The notes below the pieces were generated by a model. It saw only the letters and a program-made list of their open reading frames with translations, made no database searches and was not told the DNA's origin. A program made the position numbers and the translations under genes. This document shows, one piece after another, positions 1 through 8,811 of a DNA stretch of 62,968 nt (its first letter is position 1; each line of letters opens with the position of its first letter). Source of the DNA: Candidatus Aminicenantes bacterium (GTDB taxonomy: Bacteria > Acidobacteriota > Aminicenantia > UBA2199); NCBI GenBank assembly GCA_011049425.1, contig DSBM01000141.1, positions 1 to 62,968 of the forward strand, written 5' to 3'.

Positions 1-124
1 CAAGCCAGTCGTGTGCCTACAGGTTTTGAGCAAAAAACAATATCCAATGTTCCAAAAACCGCATCAATAAAGGGTTTTACTTTTCAAACTTCCCAAAATG
101 TGCGTTTTCGTCTCAAACGCAAGC

Positions 125-152
125 TTGACATTGGTGTCTGGATTGATACAAT
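125..152 (+). promoter_or_regulatory. Sigma-70-like promoter of the ABC operon
   Basis: TTGACA at 125-130, a 16-bp spacer, then TACAAT at 147-152. It lies about 70 bp before the ATG at 224 and therefore supports that start over in-frame codons further upstream. It would drive the four-gene operon ending at 5107. Confidence 0.6.
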
Positions 153-223
153 TTCAATCTGCATTACAATCGTCAAAAACCCGGACTGGCTGGAACGAGT
201 CATATCCAAGTGAGGAGAGTGCG

Positions 224-1168
224 ATGATCGAGGTGATGGACCTGACCAAGTACTACGGTAACCTTTGCGCCCTGGACCGCATCAACTTCCAGATTCATAA
301 AGGCGAGGTGCTGGGCATGCTGGGGCCCAACGGAGCGGGCAAAACCACGTGCATGCGCATTTTGACCTGCTACCTGAATCCGACATCCGGAAACATCACC
401 GTCAAAGGCATGAACGTTACGGAAAACCCGCGTTCCATAAAGCAGATCATGGGGTATTTGCCGGAGAATGCCCCCCTCTATCCCGAGATGCTGGTGTTTG
501 ATTACCTGGAATATGTGGCTGATTCCAGGAGGCTGGACCGGGAAGCCAAACAGAGTCGTATTGACTTTCTGTCACATATTTGCGGCATCCGTGAAGTCAT
601 GCATCAACCCATAGGTGAATTATCCAAAGGCTACAAGCAGCGGGTGGGATTGGCCCAGGCCATGATGGGCGATCCGGAAATCCTGGTGCTGGACGAACCC
701 ACTTCGGGATTGGATCCGAACCAGATTGTTGAAATCCGGGAGATCATCCGCGAAATCGGGCGCGAAAAAACCGTAATTCTGTCCACGCACATCCTCAGTG
801 AAGCCGAGGCGACTTGCGACCGGGCCGTCATTATTCACCAGGGACGCATCGTGGCGGACGGCGATATTACCGCACTCAAAGAAAGCGCCGGTCGCGATAC
901 CCGGATTGTGGTGACCCTGGCCAAAGCGGAAGCGGGGAAAGCCAGATCCGTGTTAAAGAAGGTGCCCGGCGTAATGGGCATCGATACGGAGTCCCATCCC
1001 GGAGATTCGGTTATTCATCTCAGCCTGGCCGTTGAACCGGGAAAGGATATCCGTGTGCCGGTATACCATGCCATCAAAGCAGAGGATTGGGACCTTCTCG
1101 AATTGCAACGCCAATCCAAGTCACTGGAACATATTTTCCGTGAACTGACCAAGGAGAACGTGCAATGA
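224..1168 (+). CDS. ABC transporter ATP-binding protein, GldA/NosF-like
   Basis: 314-residue ATPase of an ABC-2 type system. Walker A is GPNGAGKT (about residues 37-44), the signature is LSKGYKQRVGLAQ (LSKGY rather than LSGGQ, common in this subfamily), Walker B is ILVLDEPTSGLDP, and the switch histidine is in STHIL. A C-terminal extension of about 90 residues follows the ATPase core. I chose the ATG at 224 because it follows GAGGAGAG and the promoter at 125-152; earlier in-frame codons would lie within or before the promoter. It overlaps the next gene by 4 bp, and the order ATPase, permease, GldG-like, DUF4340 matches ABC loci often annotated as gliding-associated. The substrate cannot be read from sequence; gliding is not implied. 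Confidence 0.9.
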   Translation: MIEVMDLTKYYGNLCALDRINFQIHKGEVLGMLGPNGAGKTTCMRILTCYLNPTSGNITVKGMNVTENPRSIKQIMGYLPENAPLYPEMLVFDYLEYVADSRRLDREAKQSRIDFLSHICGIREVMHQPIGELSKGYKQRVGLAQAMMGDPEILVLDEPTSGLDPNQIVEIREIIREIGREKTVILSTHILSEAEATCDRAVIIHQGRIVADGDITALKESAGRDTRIVVTLAKAEAGKARSVLKKVPGVMGIDTESHPGDSVIHLSLAVEPGKDIRVPVYHAIKAEDWDLLELQRQSKSLEHIFRELTKENVQ

Positions 1169-1869
1169 AGCAGATTTTGAATATCGTACGCAAGGAATTG
1201 GCCAGCTACTTTGTTTCTCCCATTGCCTACATTGTAATCGCCATCTTCCTGGTGGTGACCGGATGGTTCTTTTTCTCGACCTTCTTTTTGTACAACCAGG
1301 CCAGCATGAGGGGATTTTTCTCGCTTTTGCCCATTATCCTCTCTTTTGTTGTTCCCGCCGTTACCATGAAACTCTTTTCCGAGGAATTCAATCGCGGCTC
1401 ATACGAGATGCTGATGACCCTTCCAGTAACCCCGGTTGAAGTCGTCCTGGGAAAATTCCTGGCCGCACTCGGATTCATCGTGGTCATGTTGCTTCCTACG
1501 GTGGTATACGCGTTGACCATATCCGGCATGGGAGATCTCGACCCGGGCCCCGTTCTGGGCGGATATCTCGGTGCCGTGCTGCTGGGCGGATTGTTTGCGG
1601 CGGTGGGGTTGTTCGCATCCTCCCTGACCCGCAATCAGATTATCGCCTTCATTATCGCCATGGCCATCTGTTTTTTTCTCACCCTGATCGACAAGATGCT
1701 CTTTTTCCTGCCCAAAGGCATACTCAGCATCATGTCCTACCTGGGAGCGGATTTCCACTTCCGTAACATCGCCAGGGGAGTATTGGATTCCCGTGACCTG
1801 CTGTACTTTATCAGCATGACGTTCATCGCGCTGTATGGCACCCACCTGGTGGTCCAGGAGCGCAAGTGA
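1165..1869 (+). CDS. ABC-2 type permease, GldF-like
   Basis: 234-residue integral membrane protein with about six hydrophobic segments, starting with one after the basic N-terminus (ELASYFVSPIAYIVIAIFLV). The conserved ABC-2 region EEFNRGSYEMLMTLPVTP sits near residues 72-90. It presumably forms the membrane channel for the upstream ATPase, whose reading frame it overlaps by 4 bp (ATGA), and it also overlaps the GldG-like gene. The length is typical of GldF-type permeases. Family assignment is firm; substrate is unknown. Confidence 0.87.
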   Translation: MKQILNIVRKELASYFVSPIAYIVIAIFLVVTGWFFFSTFFLYNQASMRGFFSLLPIILSFVVPAVTMKLFSEEFNRGSYEMLMTLPVTPVEVVLGKFLAALGFIVVMLLPTVVYALTISGMGDLDPGPVLGGYLGAVLLGGLFAAVGLFASSLTRNQIIAFIIAMAICFFLTLIDKMLFFLPKGILSIMSYLGADFHFRNIARGVLDSRDLLYFISMTFIALYGTHLVVQERK

Positions 1870-1877
1870 GGTCCAGT

Positions 1878-4109
1878 ATGAAAAATATCGCAGACAGCAA
1901 ATACACCAAGTTTGTCCTCTACTTGATCGTGGTCGTGTTGATCAACGCCGTGGGCATGAATGTTTTTTTTCGCGCGGATCTCACCGATTCCGGCTTGTAC
2001 TCCATCTCATCGATCAGCCGTGAAGTGGTGTCCACCTTGTCTGAACCGCTGACCATTCACGTTTTCTTTTCAGACAACCTGCCCGCGCCTCACAACAACA
2101 CGCGGCGCTATCTGGAAGATTTACTCAAGGAATACGCGGTTTACGGTAACCGCTTTTTTAACTATCGCTTTCATGATATCCGTTCCGCGGACACGCCGGA
2201 CCGGGGCGCAACTTCCCCGGAAAGCTACGGCATCTATCCTTTGCAGCTTCAATACCTCAAAAACGATGAAATCAAACTGTTGAAAGCGTATATGGGCTTG
2301 GTTCTGATTCACGGAGATATGGTTGAACAAATCCCCCAGATAACCTCCACCAGGGGGATCGAGTACCGTATTACAACCGCAGTTCAGAAGATGCACAACA
2401 AGATCGGCGCCCTGCTGGGTCTTGAAGACCCCATTCAGGTCAAGCTGGTCCTCTCTTCTTCTCTGCAATCCGTGGCGCCTTACATGAAACTCAACCAACT
2501 CATGGGTTTGCCGCAAACCCTGGAGCGGTTGACCAAAGAAATCAGTGAGCGCCACTACGGCAAACTGGAGTATGCGTATGTAGATCCCACCCGCGATCCT
2601 CAGGTAAAGGAATCCCTGAAAAAGTACCGCTTGATGGAGCTTTCGTGGCCCGACCTGCAGGATGCTTCCGGAAAAATGATCGCGGCGGGTGAGGGAGTGG
2701 CCGGATTGATTGTTGAGCATCAGGGCAGTATCCGGGAATTTCAACTCATTCAAGCCGTAAACATTCCCCTGATCGGCACGCAATACCGCCTGGTGGAGCC
2801 GGAACAGATTGAAAAACTCATCGAGGAGGGAACCGAGTCATTGTTGGACATCAACGCCGACATCGGATACCTGGAAGACCACGAAACATTGAGTTTGTTT
2901 AATCCCATGGCCTCCATGCAACGCATGGAGAATCCTGACACCATCACCAATTTCAACAACCTTGTCAAAGACATCTATACGTTGAAGCCCGTAAACCTGA
3001 CAAAAGACGGAATCGGAGGTGCTTTCGACACCCTGATCATCGCCGGTCCCAAAGAGGAATTTTCGCAATACGAGTTGTTTGTCATCGATCAATTCCTCAT
3101 GCAGGGCAAAAACCTGGCGGTATTCCTGGATCCGTTTAAGGAAGTCATGCCGCAGCAGAACATGAACTACATGAACCGCAACCAGGGACCGGTTTACCTG
3201 CCTTTGGACACCGGCCTGGAAAAACTCTTGTTCCATTACGGCGTTACGGTTCGCAAGGCTTATGTGATGGACGAAAAGTGCCTGCGCCAGCAGGTAGATG
3301 AACAATTTGGTGGTGGGGAACAGGTTTTTTATTTCGCCCCGGAAATTCAGCAGGAGTATATCGACAACTCCCTGCCCTTCATGCAGAACCTCAATCGCCT
3401 GGTGTTGTTGAGGACCGCGCCGTTGGAAGTGGACGCTGCCAGACTTGAGAAAAACAGCATCCATGCCACGACCCTTTTCTCTTCATCGCCGCGTTCCTGG
3501 GAGATGAGCAATCAAATCAACCTGAATCCCTTCATGATCCGCAAACCCCAGGATCCGGCCAAGTATCAGCAATATCCCCTGGCGCTGATGCTGGAAGGAG
3601 AATTCAGCAGCTTTTTCGCCGACAAAGCGATTCCGGAGCAAACGCAAGCTTCAGCCGATAGAGACAATGCCGAGGGCGTTCAACCTCTAGACGGCGCAGC
3701 CAAAAAGGCGGATGCGATCGATATGTCCAAGGTTAAGGATAAGGGAAGCATCCTGCGGCGCGGCAAAAGCGCCAAGATCTTTATCGTTGGAACATCGGAT
3801 ATCCTGCGCGACAACGTTATCGATGCCCGCGGCCAGGGCCAGAACGCCATCTTTGTTCTCAACCTCCTGGATCACTTGAATCAGCGTGACGGCATCGCCA
3901 TGATGCGCAGTAAGCAGCAGACTGTGGCGTTGTTGAAATCCAGCCGCACCACTGAGGGCGCCAAGACGTTCGCCAAGACATTCAACATCGCCGGGTTACC
4001 GTTGCTGGTGGTTCTGGCCGGGTTGGCCGTATGGTGGAAACGCAATCAGCGGAAACGCCGACTCCGCAGCCGGTTTTCACCCGCTGGCGCGAAAGGAGGT
4101 GAAGTATGA
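1878..4109 (+). CDS. GldG-like ABC transporter auxiliary protein
   Basis: 743-residue protein with one N-terminal membrane segment (KFVLYLIVVVLINAVGMNVFF), a long extracytoplasmic region and a C-terminal membrane segment (GLPLLVVLAGLAVWW) followed by a basic tail. The region after the first segment (YSISSISREVVSTLSEPLTIHVFFS) is characteristic of GldG / ABC-2 auxiliary proteins with an IFT52/GldG-type fold. An upstream GTG at 1866 is possible, but the ATG at 1878 has GAGG at proper spacing. A linker near residues 575-620 is polar and probably disordered. It likely works with the two preceding gene products; its molecular role is not established. Confidence 0.82.
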   Translation: MKNIADSKYTKFVLYLIVVVLINAVGMNVFFRADLTDSGLYSISSISREVVSTLSEPLTIHVFFSDNLPAPHNNTRRYLEDLLKEYAVYGNRFFNYRFHDIRSADTPDRGATSPESYGIYPLQLQYLKNDEIKLLKAYMGLVLIHGDMVEQIPQITSTRGIEYRITTAVQKMHNKIGALLGLEDPIQVKLVLSSSLQSVAPYMKLNQLMGLPQTLERLTKEISERHYGKLEYAYVDPTRDPQVKESLKKYRLMELSWPDLQDASGKMIAAGEGVAGLIVEHQGSIREFQLIQAVNIPLIGTQYRLVEPEQIEKLIEEGTESLLDINADIGYLEDHETLSLFNPMASMQRMENPDTITNFNNLVKDIYTLKPVNLTKDGIGGAFDTLIIAGPKEEFSQYELFVIDQFLMQGKNLAVFLDPFKEVMPQQNMNYMNRNQGPVYLPLDTGLEKLLFHYGVTVRKAYVMDEKCLRQQVDEQFGGGEQVFYFAPEIQQEYIDNSLPFMQNLNRLVLLRTAPLEVDAARLEKNSIHATTLFSSSPRSWEMSNQINLNPFMIRKPQDPAKYQQYPLALMLEGEFSSFFADKAIPEQTQASADRDNAEGVQPLDGAAKKADAIDMSKVKDKGSILRRGKSAKIFIVGTSDILRDNVIDARGQGQNAIFVLNLLDHLNQRDGIAMMRSKQQTVALLKSSRTTEGAKTFAKTFNIAGLPLLVVLAGLAVWWKRNQRKRRLRSRFSPAGAKGGEV

Positions 4110-5107
4110 AATTAAACTTCGGCCGGATCAGGAGTGAATTCGTGGTTTTGGCCCTGGTCATCATAGGGCTGACTCTGTTCCTGTTGTTGCGAAACCCCGA
4201 CCGCGTTAGGTATGAGTTGCCTCAGATCCCAATGGTGGAACGCGAGGCCATGGATCGGATTGAAATCCAATCCAAAAAAGGTCAAGTCGTTTTAGAGAAA
4301 AAGGCGGGAGAATGGCAATTGCAGCCTTCCAACCATGCCGTGGATCCATCACGCTTGAACAGTGCCCTGGATGCGTTGGTTGACCTCAGCTTGACCACGC
4401 TGGTTTCCAGTTCCAAAGATTTTCAACGTTACGGCATGGATCCGGACTCCGCCGTTCAAGTCAAAGCCTACGCGGGAAAAGAAGTGGTCCAATCTTTTAT
4501 ACTGGGTAAAGTCGCCTCCACCTATCGTCACACATTTCTGAGGTTCCCTGATGATCACCGCATCTACCATGCATCGGGTTCCCTGCGCACCCGCTTTGAG
4601 TACAGCGCGCAGGATTGGCGTGATAAGACCGTGTTGGCGTTTTCGAAAGATGAGATTTCTGAGATCGACGTCACGGCAGGCAATTGGTCCGGCACCTTTG
4701 TGCGCCAAGCGGCTGCCCCAAGGGTAAAAGATGATGAGAAAAATGTTGCCGGCAGCGAAATGACATCCACCGTAGAGTGGAAAAGTACGGATGGACACAG
4801 CGTTGAATCCAAAATCATGGATCCCCTGCTGCAGTCCCTGTCTGAACTCTCTTGCCAGGAATTCCTCCAGGCTGAGCCGGATGCAACAGGTACAACCATT
4901 GCCTTAAGGGTATCTTTGAAAGGCAGCAAGGAGTATCAACTCCAATTGCGACAAGCGCAAAACGGGGAAACCACCCGTTATACCGGCACATCTTCCATGG
5001 TTGCGCAGTGGTTCGTGATGCCCGCTTACACGGTTGAAGACTTGACAGGTAAAGCCGAAGCCTTGTTCAAACCTCAAGCGGGCGGCGATTCGTCCCGGAA
5101 AGATTAG
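4106..5107 (+). CDS. DUF4340 domain protein
   Basis: 333-residue protein with an N-terminal membrane anchor (FVVLALVIIGLTLFLLL) and an extracytoplasmic body of the DUF4340 type: repeated strands such as RIEIQSKKGQVVLEKKAGEW and the YGMDPDSAVQVKAYAGKE region. DUF4340 genes commonly follow gldF/gldG-like genes, as here. The start overlaps the previous stop by 4 bp and follows a strong AAAGGAGGTGAAGT ribosome site. It ends the operon and converges on the Lon-like gene with only 7 bp between them. The function of the domain is unknown. Confidence 0.82.
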   Translation: MKLNFGRIRSEFVVLALVIIGLTLFLLLRNPDRVRYELPQIPMVEREAMDRIEIQSKKGQVVLEKKAGEWQLQPSNHAVDPSRLNSALDALVDLSLTTLVSSSKDFQRYGMDPDSAVQVKAYAGKEVVQSFILGKVASTYRHTFLRFPDDHRIYHASGSLRTRFEYSAQDWRDKTVLAFSKDEISEIDVTAGNWSGTFVRQAAAPRVKDDEKNVAGSEMTSTVEWKSTDGHSVESKIMDPLLQSLSELSCQEFLQAEPDATGTTIALRVSLKGSKEYQLQLRQAQNGETTRYTGTSSMVAQWFVMPAYTVEDLTGKAEALFKPQAGGDSSRKD

Positions 5108-5114
5108 TTTGGGT

Positions 5115-7568
5115 TCATTGATCGCCTGAGGAATAGTGTCTGCCGCTTTCAGCGAACTCCCGTAACCGTTGGTTGACCCGGTGGTTGATCGTGCCCTCGG
5201 GGTAAGCGCCTTGCTTGTCGCGTGAGCCGGCGGGAATCCCCATAAGGATTTGCATGCCTTCGTCCACGTTCCGGACCGGCCAGATATGGAATTTTCCTTT
5301 GCGAACCGCCTCCACCAAGTCCTGACGCAACATCAGGTCATCTGTGTTCTGGTGGGGAATCATGACACCCTGTCGGCCTGTCAGTTTGCGGGCACGGCAA
5401 ACATCAAAGAAACCCTCGATCTTTTCATTGACGCCGCCGATGGGTTGAATTTCTCCCCTCTGGTTGACAGAGCCCGTCACGGCGATCGCTTGGGATATGG
5501 GGACTCCGGATAAAGCGGACATCAGGGCGTAGATCTCTGCAGACGAAGCGGAATCACCATCGACTCCGCCATAGGATTGTTCAAAGCACAAACTGGCGGT
5601 GACGGCCAACGGTTTGTCATGCGCGAAGCGTGCGCGCATGAATCCACTGATGATCAGCACGCCCTTATCGTGCAGGCTGCCGCTCAACTCCGCCTCCCGT
5701 TCGATGTTGACGATGCCCTCGCTGCCGACCGCGACTTGAGCGGTGATGCGGGAAGGTTTGCCGAACATCGCATCTCCCAGGTTAAAGACGGACAGGCCGT
5801 TCACCTGGCCCACCACGGAGCCTGTGGTGTCGATCATGAGGGAGCCGTCCTCGATCATCTCTTGAATCTTGGTTTCGATCAATCGCGAACGGTCGCGTTT
5901 TTCCAGAATGGCCTTGTCCACATCCGCTCCAAAGATATGTTTGCGGCCTGTTTTCCGTGCCCAGTAATCCGCTTCACGGATGATGTCTGCAATGTCATTA
6001 AACCGGGTTGAGAGCTTTTTGCGGTTTCCAGACAGTTTAACACCGTGTTCCAGTACGCGGGCGACACCACTGTTTTTCATTGCAAGCAAGTCTTCATTAT
6101 TTGCGATCCGATTGACAAAACCGGCATAATCCAGCATGCTTTTCTGATTTAAATCCATGACGGAGTCGAAATCCGCCCGCAGTTTAAAGATCTTCTTGAA
6201 TTCGGGATCGCGTTCAAACAGCAATTGGTACAGGTGGGTGTCTCCCACCAAGGCCACTTTGACGTCGATGCGGATGGGTTCGGGTTTCAATCCCGACACG
6301 GTTAACAGGTAGATGGGCGAATAGTTCTGAATCTCCAGGCGCCGGTTTCGCAGGATGCGCTTGAATGCCGGCCAGACTCCGGGCTCTGTCAGCAGGTCGA
6401 GCGCTTCTACGATCAGGAAACCGCCGTCGGCTTTTAACAGCGACCCGGCCTTGATGCGAGTGAAATCGGTGCGGGAACCGCCTGAGCCGTCTGCACTGAA
6501 TTCCACGCTACCGAACAGATTGCTGTAAGTGGGGGAGGTCTCGTAAATCACCGGGGCTTGGGGGGTTTTAGAGTTATCCACGAGCAGATTGACGCGGTAT
6601 ACCAGGAAAGGATCATCCGGGGAACCGGGCCGCGGCAGGGGGACACCCTGTTCTTTTTCAGCGGCCTGCGCCTTGCGAAAAAGGTTGAGCTGATCCATGA
6701 TGCTTTCGGTTACTTCGTCCAGGTACTGCGCGACTTTTTCCTGGGGGTGGCGTTCCCGGATCTCGCTGATATTGCCATGCACGACCGGCTTGGCGAATTC
6801 ATGATCCATCTCTTTCAGACGCCGGGCGGTTTCTTTCTCTAAAACGGCCAGTTTCTTGAACACATCTTCCAGTTCGTTGGAGAGCTTCTCCTGGGTTTTC
6901 TCTATCGCCTGGAACTTTTTTTCCGTCATTTTGCCCTCGTTTACCAGGGCACGCAGTTTGTCGGTATTGGCCGGTTTGCCGTCCACCATGGGAACCACAA
7001 CCGGGCGGGTCATGCCGCCGACCTGGATCTGGACCAGGGCAAAGCCTTTTTCACTTACTGTTTTTTCCAAATCCGCCAACAACTTTTTCTGCTGCTTTGT
7101 GACTTCGTTGAGCAAGGCCTTGCGGCTTTCAGTGTAACCTTCGCTCTCAAACAACTCGGGGATTTGTTTCACCAGGATTTCAATCAACTCATCCATTTCC
7201 CCTTTGAACGCGCGGCCCTGACTCGCCGGCAGGCGCAAAAGGCGTGGTGTGTCGTGATTGCGAAAGTCATTTACATACAATTTGTCATCCGGGATGCGCT
7301 TTAAGCGCTCGCTTTCACGGATCAGGCGACGCACCGAAGTCTTACGCCCGGTGCCCACTTTACCGGTTACGAATACGTTGTATCCTTGGCTCTCGATGTC
7401 AAAGGCCATGCGCAGGGCACTCAAAGCCCGGTCCTGACCGATGATCTCTTGGCAGGATTTCAAGTCGCTGGTGGTTTTGAATTTCAAGGTTCCGGGATCG
7501 CATTGCCAGCGAAGTTCCTCGGGTTTCAGCTCAACATGTTGCTTATCGTTTTTTTTCGCTTTGGTCAA
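5115..7568 (-). CDS. Lon-family ATP-dependent protease (S16, LonB/AAA_32-like)
   Basis: 817-residue protease. Walker A-like GKVGTGRKTS is near residue 68, and the AAA_32 region includes AGSLLKADGGFLIVEALDLL, where a Walker B would sit. The C-terminal S16 protease domain has the catalytic serine in GDSASSAEIYALM (about 671) and the lysine in GGVNEKIEGFF (about 713). The domain order and length fit the soluble Lon-like AAA_32 group rather than classical LonA. The first codon is TTG at 7568, supported by AGGAG about 6 nt upstream and by the absence of a nearby in-frame ATG. It probably degrades misfolded proteins in the cytoplasm. A long coiled-coil-rich insert (about 130-260) is typical. Confidence 0.92.
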   Translation of the reverse strand: MTKAKKNDKQHVELKPEELRWQCDPGTLKFKTTSDLKSCQEIIGQDRALSALRMAFDIESQGYNVFVTGKVGTGRKTSVRRLIRESERLKRIPDDKLYVNDFRNHDTPRLLRLPASQGRAFKGEMDELIEILVKQIPELFESEGYTESRKALLNEVTKQQKKLLADLEKTVSEKGFALVQIQVGGMTRPVVVPMVDGKPANTDKLRALVNEGKMTEKKFQAIEKTQEKLSNELEDVFKKLAVLEKETARRLKEMDHEFAKPVVHGNISEIRERHPQEKVAQYLDEVTESIMDQLNLFRKAQAAEKEQGVPLPRPGSPDDPFLVYRVNLLVDNSKTPQAPVIYETSPTYSNLFGSVEFSADGSGGSRTDFTRIKAGSLLKADGGFLIVEALDLLTEPGVWPAFKRILRNRRLEIQNYSPIYLLTVSGLKPEPIRIDVKVALVGDTHLYQLLFERDPEFKKIFKLRADFDSVMDLNQKSMLDYAGFVNRIANNEDLLAMKNSGVARVLEHGVKLSGNRKKLSTRFNDIADIIREADYWARKTGRKHIFGADVDKAILEKRDRSRLIETKIQEMIEDGSLMIDTTGSVVGQVNGLSVFNLGDAMFGKPSRITAQVAVGSEGIVNIEREAELSGSLHDKGVLIISGFMRARFAHDKPLAVTASLCFEQSYGGVDGDSASSAEIYALMSALSGVPISQAIAVTGSVNQRGEIQPIGGVNEKIEGFFDVCRARKLTGRQGVMIPHQNTDDLMLRQDLVEAVRKGKFHIWPVRNVDEGMQILMGIPAGSRDKQGAYPEGTINHRVNQRLREFAESGRHYSSGDQ

Positions 7569-7614
7569 CGTTTACTCCTGATCATGCCATCTGCCCGGCT
7601 GCGCCGGGAAAGGG

Positions 7615-8787
7615 TTAAGAGAAAATTTGGTACTCGCCGTTCAGAATCACCGGCGTGGGCGGGCCGCTACCCGCGGTCAGGGTCACTTCCAACAGGCGGA
7701 GCCGAGGTTGGGTTTCGGGAATGTAGATGCGATCCAGATGGATTACCTCCGCGGGAGAAGAGAAGCTGTCCGGTCCGACATCTCCACCAAAGTGATCGCT
7801 GCGCCCGAATGCAACGTGAAAGCCGAGTTTTTCATCCAGCAGGATCTCGTTAATGGGGGTGAGTCCGAAATCTCCGAGAACTCCGAACCCGAGTTCAGCC
7901 ATGTTGCCGTAAGCGGGTTCCCTCTTTAAGTGATTGCGTTCCGCATCAACCGATTCTGTTTCTCCGGAAACATCCACGGCGCGGTTTTCGCGGATGGTGA
8001 ACACGGCGATTTCGCCGTTGATCTCGACCGGCAGTTCGCCGCTGGTGCGGCTGACATCTTCGGCATTCCCGGATTTCCTGAAAAGTTCGCCTTCGTAGGG
8101 CACGATATAGGTTTCGCCGCTGGGGAGGTTGCCGGCAATGCCGGGTTCCGGGAAGCGGCCGCTGCTCAAATGGGCCAGGCGGTGGCGCAGATCGAAGTGC
8201 ATGCGGTATTCCTTGTGATCGTCCACCCGGAAACGCACGTTTGCCTCAACGGCGGGGTCAAGTAGTTCCTTGAGTATGCGGCAACGGCGGTTGACTTCAT
8301 TGTAGTCGATACGCAATGCGGGGATCATGGCGGAGATGAATCCGGGCATGGTAGCGGCACGGAAATGGTATTTGCGTGCGGCGTTCTTCAGCGGCGCCGT
8401 GGTTGAGTACTCCGTGGGCGCCAGAAGCAATTGGCATTGAGAAAACACCTTGTCGAAAGATGTGCGTTTGCCACTGGATTGAAGTTCATGCGCGGTTTCC
8501 GGAAGCGCTCCATCCACATCGTAAGCTGACTCGGGTAAGTCGGCGTTATTGGAACCCACATCGGGATAGGCGAAAAGGTGCACGCTTTCCAAACCGAGTA
8601 CAGCGGCGTGGAGGCGGATGGTATCTCTCCATGAAGCAGCGATCTGCCGGCGTTCCTGCCAACGGGGAGAGTCGGATTGGGATTGCCTGGGCAAATCGAC
8701 CAGAATTCCCAGTACACGGTCGGATTTCCCGGGAGAAAAAACCGACGCCAGTAAGCCGATCAACTCTTGAATGTCGAGTTGGTTCAT
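7615..8787 (-). CDS. M29-like metal-dependent aminopeptidase
   Basis: 390-residue protein resembling thermophilic-type (M29) aminopeptidases: GNLPSGETYIVPYEGE (about residues 215-232), GFGVLGDFGLTPINEILLDE and HVAFGRSDHFGGDVG, which carry the expected Glu/His/Asp metal ligands of this family. The ATG at 8787 follows AAGGAGG. It should remove N-terminal residues from peptides using two divalent metals in the cytoplasm. It is flanked by Lon-like and C69 peptidase genes on the same strand, with 23-46 bp gaps, consistent with a peptide-degradation cluster. It is somewhat diverged, so exact specificity is open. Confidence 0.82.
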   Translation of the reverse strand: MNQLDIQELIGLLASVFSPGKSDRVLGILVDLPRQSQSDSPRWQERRQIAASWRDTIRLHAAVLGLESVHLFAYPDVGSNNADLPESAYDVDGALPETAHELQSSGKRTSFDKVFSQCQLLLAPTEYSTTAPLKNAARKYHFRAATMPGFISAMIPALRIDYNEVNRRCRILKELLDPAVEANVRFRVDDHKEYRMHFDLRHRLAHLSSGRFPEPGIAGNLPSGETYIVPYEGELFRKSGNAEDVSRTSGELPVEINGEIAVFTIRENRAVDVSGETESVDAERNHLKREPAYGNMAELGFGVLGDFGLTPINEILLDEKLGFHVAFGRSDHFGGDVGPDSFSSPAEVIHLDRIYIPETQPRLRLLEVTLTAGSGPPTPVILNGEYQIFS

Positions 8788-8811
8788 AGCTGTCCTCCTT
8801 AGTGCCGGGTA

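Noticed and set aside
1399-1845. Long minus-strand frame opposite the ABC permease
   Set aside because: Low-complexity, polar antisense translation of a membrane protein gene; no start signals.
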